Assembly (NCBI GenBank): GCA_023436745.1
Contig: JAEZHZ010000023.1
Location: forward strand, 1 to 6,265
Direction: 5' to 3'
Origin: Pseudomonadota bacterium
GTDB taxonomy: Bacteria > Pseudomonadota > Alphaproteobacteria > Rhizobiales > Devosiaceae
Length of the DNA: 6,265 nt
Made by a program: the position numbers and the translations under genes. Position 1 is the first letter of the stretch. Each line of letters begins with the position of its first letter. The notes under the pieces are model-generated. The model had not been told where the DNA came from, did not search any database, and worked only from the letters and a program-made list of their open reading frames with translations. Below, piece by piece: positions 1 through 3,805 of the stretch.

Positions 1-423
1 CTCGACCAGCTGATGCCGGAGGCCGATTTCGTCTCGATCGGCTCGAACGACCTCGTGCAGTTCCTCACGGCGTCGGACCGCTCCAATCCGCGCGTCGCCA
101 AGAGCTACGACCCGATCGGGATGCCGCGGCTGCGGGCCATCCGCATGGTGGTCGATGCGGCGCAGCGCTACAACATCCCGGTCACCATGTGCGGCGAGCT
201 CGCCGGCAAGCCGCTCGAGGCGCTGGCGCTGATGGCGATCGGCATGAACCGGCTGTCCATGGGCCCGGCCTCGATCGGGCCGATCAAGGAACTGGTGCTC
301 AACCTCGATCTGAGGCCGATCCGCATGTCGGTGGGGGCGGCGCTGAGCGACGGCGCCAACGGGGTGACGATCCGTGAGCTGCTGCAGGACTGGGTGGACC
401 GTCAGAACCTGCCGATGGGCTGA
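1..423 (+). CDS. ptsP: Phosphoenolpyruvate-protein phosphotransferase (enzyme I, PTS-Ntr type), C-terminal part
   Basis: The first base of the window is already in frame, so this is the 3' end of a gene that begins upstream; 140 residues plus TGA are present. Enzyme I takes phosphate from PEP and passes it to an HPr/NPr protein in the cytoplasm. What is seen is the PEP-utilising TIM-barrel end: FVSIGSNDLVQF with the phosphate-contacting Asn-Asp pair (codons 46-51), a DRSN segment, then VTMCGELAG, whose Cys (190-192) matches the proton-donating active-site cysteine of enzyme I, and a late SMGPASIGPIKEL helix. The active-site end is intact. The N-terminal GAF and phospho-His domains lie outside the window, so PtsP rather than sugar-PTS PtsI is inferred from context: in Alphaproteobacteria lysC-ptsP-prfA-prmC is a recurrent order. 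The enzyme I family is near certain, the PtsP subtype likely. Confidence 0.9.
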   Translation, partial: LDQLMPEADFVSIGSNDLVQFLTASDRSNPRVAKSYDPIGMPRLRAIRMVVDAAQRYNIPVTMCGELAGKPLEALALMAIGMNRLSMGPASIGPIKELVLNLDLRPIRMSVGAALSDGANGVTIRELLQDWVDRQNLPMG

Positions 424-430
424 CCGCGCG

Positions 431-452
431 CGCCGCCGAGGCGCCTCGGGCG
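431..452 (+). terminator. GC-rich palindrome just after ptsP, possible weak terminator
   Basis: A perfect 14-base palindrome, ccgaggcgcctcgg, sits at 436-449, 12 bases past the ptsP stop. It can be extended outward by three pairs (431-433 with 450-452) across a two-base bulge. No T-run follows (gctatcgtg), so it is not a standard intrinsic terminator. It may protect the mRNA 3' end or do nothing. Confidence 0.25.
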
Positions 453-510
453 CTATCGTGACTGCAGGATCGGCTTGATGTTGCGCACCGGCCGCTCTAC
501 ACGCACGGTG

Positions 511-606
511 GCATTCCCGGCCCCTTGGGGCCGATCCGGGGGTGCCTCACTTGCACCCGGCCGCCGCGACCCCATTTTCGAGATGGGTCCCGGCTCTCGC
601 CGGGAT
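511..606. repeat. Cluster of inverted repeats resembling a dispersed REP-like intergenic element
   Basis: Three stem-loops are packed into the ptsP-prfA gap. First, cggcccc/ggggccg (518-524 with 527-533), with a competing outer pair cccgg/ccggg (516-520 with 536-540). Second, gggtgc/gcaccc (540-545 with 553-558). Third, a perfect 7-bp stem tcccggc/gccggga (588-594 with 599-605) with loop TCTC. The strings ATTCCCGG...GATCCGGG and ATGGGTCCCGGCTCTCGCCG resemble short palindromic repeats that recur between genes in many Hyphomicrobiales genomes. That resemblance is from memory; only the palindromes are seen. No open reading frame here looks real. Confidence 0.45.
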
Positions 607-643
607 GTCATCGCCGCCGTGACCAAACCCGTGTGAACCCAGC

Positions 644-1720
644 ATGCCCTCACTCCCCCAGGACAAGCTCGACGCCCTCGAGATGCGCTTCCAGTATATC
701 GAGGCGGCGCTGTCGGGCGGGGCAAACCCCGACGAGTTCGCCAGGCTCAGCAAGGAGCATTCCGAACTCAGCGAGATCGTCGCCGAGATCGGCGCCTACA
801 AGAAGGCGCTGAAGGAAAGGGCGGACGCCGAGGAACTGCTCAACGGCGGCGACAAGGACATGGCGGAGATGGCCCGCGCCGAGATCGAGGAACTCGACGA
901 CGAGATCGAGCGGCTGACCCAGTCTATCCGCATCATGCTGCTGCCCAAGGACGAGGCCGACGAAAAGTCCGTCATCCTCGAAATCCGCGGCGGCACCGGC
1001 GGCGACGAGGCGGCGCTGTTCGCGGGCGACCTGTTCCGCATGTATGAGCGCTATGCCTCGATCAAGGGCTGGAAGGTCACCGTGATGGAGGAGAGCCCCG
1101 GCGAAGCCGGCGGCTTCAAGGAAATCATCGCCAATGTCACCGGCAAGGGCGTCTATGCCCGCATGAAATTCGAATCCGGCGTCCACCGGGTGCAGCGCGT
1201 GCCGGCGACCGAGGCTTCGGGGCGCATCCACACCTCGGCGGCAACCGTCGCCGTGCTGCCCGAGGTCGAGGACATCGACATCGACATCCGCCCCGAGGAC
1301 ATCCGGATCGACACCATGGGCGCCTCCGGCTCCGGCGGGCAGCACGTCAACACCACCGACTCGGCGGTGCGCGTTACCCACATTCCCACCGGCATCGTGG
1401 TGACCTCGGCGATGAAGTCGCAGCACCAGAACCGTGCGCAGGCCATGATCGTGCTGCGCTCGCGCCTTTACGAGATGCAGCGCGAAGAACGCGATTCCGC
1501 CCGCTCGGCAGAACGCAAAGGGCAGGTGGGCTCGGGCGACCGTTCCGAGCGCATCCGCACCTACAATTTTCCGCAGGGCCGCGTCACCGACCATCGCATC
1601 AACCTGACCCTCTACAAGCTCGACAAGGTGCTCGCGGGCGAGGCGCTCGACGAACTGATCGAGGCCCTGATCACCACCGCGCAGGCCGAGCAGCTTGCCG
1701 CCATGGAATCGGTGAACTGA
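644..1720 (+). CDS. prfA: Peptide chain release factor 1
   Basis: Cytoplasmic class I release factor that reads UAA and UAG in the ribosomal A site and triggers hydrolysis of peptidyl-tRNA. The product has 358 residues, the usual length for RF1 (360 in E. coli). Residues 1 to about 100 form the helical N-terminal domain. HRVQRVPATEASGRIHTS carries the stop-codon-reading PAT tripeptide at 187-189, which separates RF1 from RF2 (SPF). The catalytic GGQ loop is at 231-233 within GSGGQHVNTTDSAVR, and the conserved GSGDRSERIRTYNFPQGRVTDHR block follows. The ATG start is the only one fitting the family's N-terminus (MPSLPQDKLDALE); no clear Shine-Dalgarno is visible ahead of it. It lies 220 bases after ptsP and overlaps prmC by 4 bases. 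No key residue is missing. Confidence 0.98.
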   Translation: MPSLPQDKLDALEMRFQYIEAALSGGANPDEFARLSKEHSELSEIVAEIGAYKKALKERADAEELLNGGDKDMAEMARAEIEELDDEIERLTQSIRIMLLPKDEADEKSVILEIRGGTGGDEAALFAGDLFRMYERYASIKGWKVTVMEESPGEAGGFKEIIANVTGKGVYARMKFESGVHRVQRVPATEASGRIHTSAATVAVLPEVEDIDIDIRPEDIRIDTMGASGSGGQHVNTTDSAVRVTHIPTGIVVTSAMKSQHQNRAQAMIVLRSRLYEMQREERDSARSAERKGQVGSGDRSERIRTYNFPQGRVTDHRINLTLYKLDKVLAGEALDELIEALITTAQAEQLAAMESVN

Positions 1721-2574
1721 CCGGCGAGCCCGCCACCCTCGGCGCCCTCTGGCGACGCTGGCGCGATGTTCTGGCGGACGCGGGCTCGCCCTCGGCCGTC
1801 ATCGACGCCAAGCGGCTGACCGCGCATGCCCTTTGCCTCAGCGACCTCGAACTCGCCGTGCGCGAGAGCGAGCCGGTTGACGCGGCCGGGGCGGGGCGGG
1901 TCGAGGCGGTGATGCGCCGGCGGCTCACCGGTCAATCGGTTGCCCGCATCATCGGGGAACGCGAGTTCTACGGCCTCGCCTTCACGCTCAACGCCGCGAC
2001 CCTCGAGCCGCGCCCGGATACGGAGCTATTGGTCGACATGGCGATCGCGGCGCTGCCGACGGACGGGCGGATGCTGGACCTCGGCACCGGCACCGGCTGC
2101 ATTCCCATCGCGGTGCTCGCCAACCGGCCGGACGCGACGGCGGTTGCAGTCGATCTCAGCGCCGAGGCGCTGGCGGCGGCGCGAATCAACGCTGGGCGGC
2201 ACGGGGTCGCCGGGCGGCTGGCGCTGATCGAGGGCAACTGGCTGGAGCCACTCGAGGGCGAGGCGGGGTTTCACCTCATCGTGTCCAACCCGCCCTATAT
2301 TGCGTCCTCAGTCATTCCCGGACTGTCGGCGGAAGTCCGCGAGTTCGATCCGGCGCTGGCGCTGGATGGCGGCCCGGACGGGCTTGCTCCCTATCGCATC
2401 ATCGCCGCGCAGGCGCCGCGTCACCTTGTTTCCCCGGGCAGGCTGCTGCTCGAGATCGGCTATGACCAGGGCGAGGCGGTCACGGCAATTCTGGCGGGGG
2501 CGGGCTGGCAGCAGATCGCAGTTCACAAAGATCTCGCGGGACTTGATCGCGTGGTATCGGCGCACCATCTGTGA
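1717..2574 (+). CDS. prmC: Release factor glutamine N5-methyltransferase
   Basis: PrmC (HemK) uses S-adenosylmethionine to methylate the GGQ glutamine of RF1 and RF2, raising termination efficiency. With a CTG start at 1717 the product has 285 residues, the usual family size. Residues 1 to about 75 form the helical substrate-binding domain (LWRRWRDVLADAG, then IDAKRLTAHALCLSDLEL). LEPRPDTELLVD (96-107) is the motif before the methyltransferase fold. LDLGTGTGC (120-128) is the SAM-binding loop. NPPY at 191-194 binds the target glutamine. The first GTG in frame is at 1858; starting there would give 238 residues and remove most of the N-terminal domain. Upstream of it there is no ATG, GTG or TTG in frame. 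CTG 1717 shares CTGA with the prfA stop, where an ATGA overlap is typical, so coupled translation is likely. The function is sure, the start inferred. Confidence 0.93.
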   Translation: MTGEPATLGALWRRWRDVLADAGSPSAVIDAKRLTAHALCLSDLELAVRESEPVDAAGAGRVEAVMRRRLTGQSVARIIGEREFYGLAFTLNAATLEPRPDTELLVDMAIAALPTDGRMLDLGTGTGCIPIAVLANRPDATAVAVDLSAEALAAARINAGRHGVAGRLALIEGNWLEPLEGEAGFHLIVSNPPYIASSVIPGLSAEVREFDPALALDGGPDGLAPYRIIAAQAPRHLVSPGRLLLEIGYDQGEAVTAILAGAGWQQIAVHKDLAGLDRVVSAHHL

Positions 2575-2578
2575 ACGA

Positions 2579-2606
2579 CGCCGCGCGGCGCCGCACTTTG
2601 TGCTTT
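2579..2606 (+). terminator. Possible weak terminator after prmC
   Basis: Four bases past the prmC stop lies a perfect 12-base palindrome, cgccgcgcggcg (2579-2590). A small hairpin gcac-ttt-gtgc (2593-2603) and only three T residues follow. The short T-tract makes efficient intrinsic termination doubtful; read-through into the DUF4167 gene is possible. Confidence 0.3.
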
Positions 2607-2632
2607 GAAATTCCGCGCAAACCGGATAGTTT
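2605..2632 (+). promoter_or_regulatory. Candidate housekeeping promoter upstream of the DUF4167 gene
   Basis: TTGAAA (2605-2610) and TAGTTT (2627-2632) are separated by 16 bases inside a locally AT-richer patch, unusual in this GC-rich window. The -35 match is fair and the -10 weak (3 of 6). If used, it would give a leader of about 265 bases before the DUF4167 start at 2907. An AT-rich ACATTATAC at 2872-2880 is an alternative -10 nearer the gene but has no matching -35. Confidence 0.3.
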
Positions 2633-2636
2633 ATTC

Positions 2637-2906
2637 GTGCTGTCAACGGCGCATCATGGGCGCCACGGTGTACAGCCACCCGAAACATTCCTGTAGCTGC
2701 AAGGGCAGCGCGGCCTCCGACGAGATCGGGAGCGACGCGGAAGTGGTTCGGAACGCGTGGCAGAAAAGCCGTCAGACGGTTCAGGTCTTCATGAAGCCGG
2801 TAGGCCTCGCCCGATGCCCCTGCGCTCGTTCGAGGTGATTGGCGGGACCCGCGGGGACCCGGTCCGCCACCACATTATACCTGTTCGAAATCAACAGAAC
2901 GACCAG
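2637..2906 (+). other. Non-coding leader with several small hairpins ahead of the DUF4167 gene
   Basis: No convincing gene occupies this stretch. Inverted repeats seen in order: gctgt/acagc (2639-2643 with 2672-2676) enclosing ggcgc/gcgcc (2648-2652 with 2660-2664); gctgc-aagg-gcagc (2696-2709); an imperfect ggcgggacc/ggtccgcc (2841-2849 with 2861-2868, one bulged G); and ctgtt/aacag with a 7-base loop (2881-2897), ending 9 bases before the start codon at 2907. I do not recognise it as tmRNA, 6S, SRP or RNase P RNA, or as a known riboswitch. It could be a 5' untranslated region with regulatory structure, a small RNA, or plain spacer. Confidence 0.35.
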
Positions 2907-3524
2907 ATGAGACCCAACAACCAGAACAAGAACCGGCAGCGGAGCCGCAACGGCGGGCGCAAGCACGTCAACCCTCTGTCCCGGAACTACGAGAGCAATG
3001 GCCCGGATGTGAAGGTGCGCGGCAACGCGGCCCACATTGCCGAGAAGTATCTGCAGCTGGCGCGCGACGCGCAGTCCAGCGGGGACTCGGTCATGGCGGA
3101 GAACTACCTGCAGCATGCGGAACACTATTTCCGCATCGTGGCCTCGGCCCAGCAGCAGATGAACCCGCGTCCGGATGGCCAGCCGCAGCAGGAGGAGGAT
3201 TTCGACGACGATCTCGAGATCAACTCCCGCTTCGCCTCGCCGCAGCAGCATCAGCCGCCCGCCCAGCAGCCGCAGCAGGAAGAAGCCGAAGGCGAAACCG
3301 CCGAGGCACCCGCTGCAGCCCCCCAGGGCGAGGAGGCCGAGCCGCAGCAGGCCGAAGCCGGTCAGTCGGCCGAGGGCCGCAAGCCCCGCGAGCGGCGCCC
3401 CCGCCGCCGCCGCACCCAGGGTGGTGGCGATGGCAATGGCGGCGACCTGTCGGGCGCCCCGCAGCCGGAGGTGCCGGAACTCCCGGCGTTCCTCACCGGT
3501 GGCGCGACCAACGCCGCCGAGTAG
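2907..3524 (+). CDS. DUF4167 domain-containing protein of unknown function
   Basis: The product has 205 residues, no signal peptide and no membrane segment, so it is probably cytoplasmic. Residues 1-20 are Asn/Arg/Lys-rich. Residues about 20-80 form the DUF4167 core: NPLSRNYESNGPDVKVRG, AAHIAEKYLQLARDAQ, then AENYLQHAEHYFRI, two probable helices with tetratricopeptide-like character. Residues 82-155 are low-complexity Gln/Glu/Ala/Pro. An Arg cluster (KPRERRPRRRR, 159-169) and a Gly-rich spacer follow, ending in PELPAFLTGG (190-199), a short tail motif I associate with this family. The basic ends suggest nucleic-acid or ribosome contact, but that is inference and the function is unknown. The ATG at 2907 was chosen because family members begin near this Arg/Asn-rich segment. 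An in-frame GTG at 2757 would add 50 residues unlike the family. No strong ribosome binding site is seen. Confidence 0.9.
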   Translation: MRPNNQNKNRQRSRNGGRKHVNPLSRNYESNGPDVKVRGNAAHIAEKYLQLARDAQSSGDSVMAENYLQHAEHYFRIVASAQQQMNPRPDGQPQQEEDFDDDLEINSRFASPQQHQPPAQQPQQEEAEGETAEAPAAAPQGEEAEPQQAEAGQSAEGRKPRERRPRRRRTQGGGDGNGGDLSGAPQPEVPELPAFLTGGATNAAE

Positions 3525-3547
3525 GGCAGGCGATGTATTTTCGGAAG

Positions 3548-3574
3548 AGGCCGGGCCCAGCGCCCGGCCTTTTT
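3548..3574 (+). terminator. Rho-independent terminator of the DUF4167 gene
   Basis: A perfect 9-bp GC-rich stem, aggccgggc/gcccggcct (3548-3556 with 3562-3570), has the 5-base loop ccagc. A five-T run (3570-3574) begins in the last base of the stem. It starts 23 bases past the DUF4167 stop and separates that transcript from clpB. Confidence 0.88.
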
Positions 3575-3605
3575 CATTGCCGCTGCGGTGCCGGGATCAA
3601 CCGTG

Positions 3606-3654
3606 ACTGGCCAGTGCCCGCTCGCTCTTCCTTGTGCGTTCGGGAAGGGGGCAC
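3606..3654. other. Palindrome and long hairpin between the terminator and the clpB promoter
   Basis: actggccagt (3606-3615) is a perfect 10-base palindrome. Overlapping its end, gtgccc/gggcac (3614-3619 with 3649-3654) encloses cttcc/ggaag (3627-3631 with 3643-3647) around an 11-base loop. It lies upstream of the likely clpB promoter and so would not be in that transcript. It could be an operator-like site or chance. Nothing else is recognisable between 3575 and 3670. Confidence 0.25.
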
Positions 3655-3670
3655 AATACGCGCCCTGCCT

Positions 3671-3700
3671 CTTCCCACCGCCGAAACCCTCCCCATATAT
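3671..3700 (+). promoter_or_regulatory. Probable heat-shock (RpoH, sigma-32) promoter of clpB
   Basis: CCCCATATAT at 3691-3700 is a near-ideal sigma-32 -10 element (consensus CCCCATNT). Thirteen bases upstream, CTTCCCA (3671-3677) partly matches the CTTGAAA -35 box (4 of 7). clpB is a classic member of the sigma-32 regulon, which supports the call; the -35 is the weak point. Transcription would start near 3707, leaving a leader of about 100 bases. Confidence 0.6.
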
Positions 3701-3793
3701 CCTCGTGGAAGGAGCCGCGCCGCAGAGCGGGCGCTCCAACGAACGACGCTTCCGCCGTGTTGCCGGTGCTTCGGGCCGACCCACGGGCGAGAC

Positions 3794-3800
3794 AAGGAGA
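3794..3800 (+). promoter_or_regulatory. Strong ribosome binding site of clpB
   Basis: AAGGAGA lies 5 bases ahead of the ATG at 3806. It is the only strong Shine-Dalgarno seen before a gene in this window, and it fixes the clpB start. Confidence 0.85.
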
Positions 3801-3805
3801 GTTGC

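Noticed and set aside
650..1594. Open frame of 314 codons on the - strand, antisense to prfA
   Set aside because: It lies wholly inside prfA. Its Val/Leu/Asp/Gly/Ala/His-rich, domain-free product is the usual by-product of GC-rich coding DNA read in reverse.
2656..2838. Possible small Cys-containing leader peptide (ATG at 2656)
   Set aside because: No Shine-Dalgarno, no recognisable domain, and the ATG sits in the loop of a hairpin. Not enough to call a gene.
2881..2897. tRNA T-arm-like hairpin with TTCGAAAT
   Set aside because: The stem pairs through the TT of the would-be loop, and no acceptor, D or anticodon arm surrounds it, so it is not a tRNA or tmRNA piece.
2757..2906. N-terminal extension of the DUF4167 protein from GTG 2757
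   Set aside because: The added 50 residues look like translated spacer and do not resemble the family, whose members start close to the Arg/Asn-rich segment at 2907.
3632..3660. TTGTGC...AATACG as a second clpB promoter
   Set aside because: The spacing is 17 but the -10 match is poor and it overlaps the hairpin; the CCCCATATAT box is far better.
3453..3740. Small frames crossing the DUF4167 stop, terminator and clpB leader
   Set aside because: They run through an obvious terminator and promoter, lack ribosome binding sites and have no recognisable protein character.
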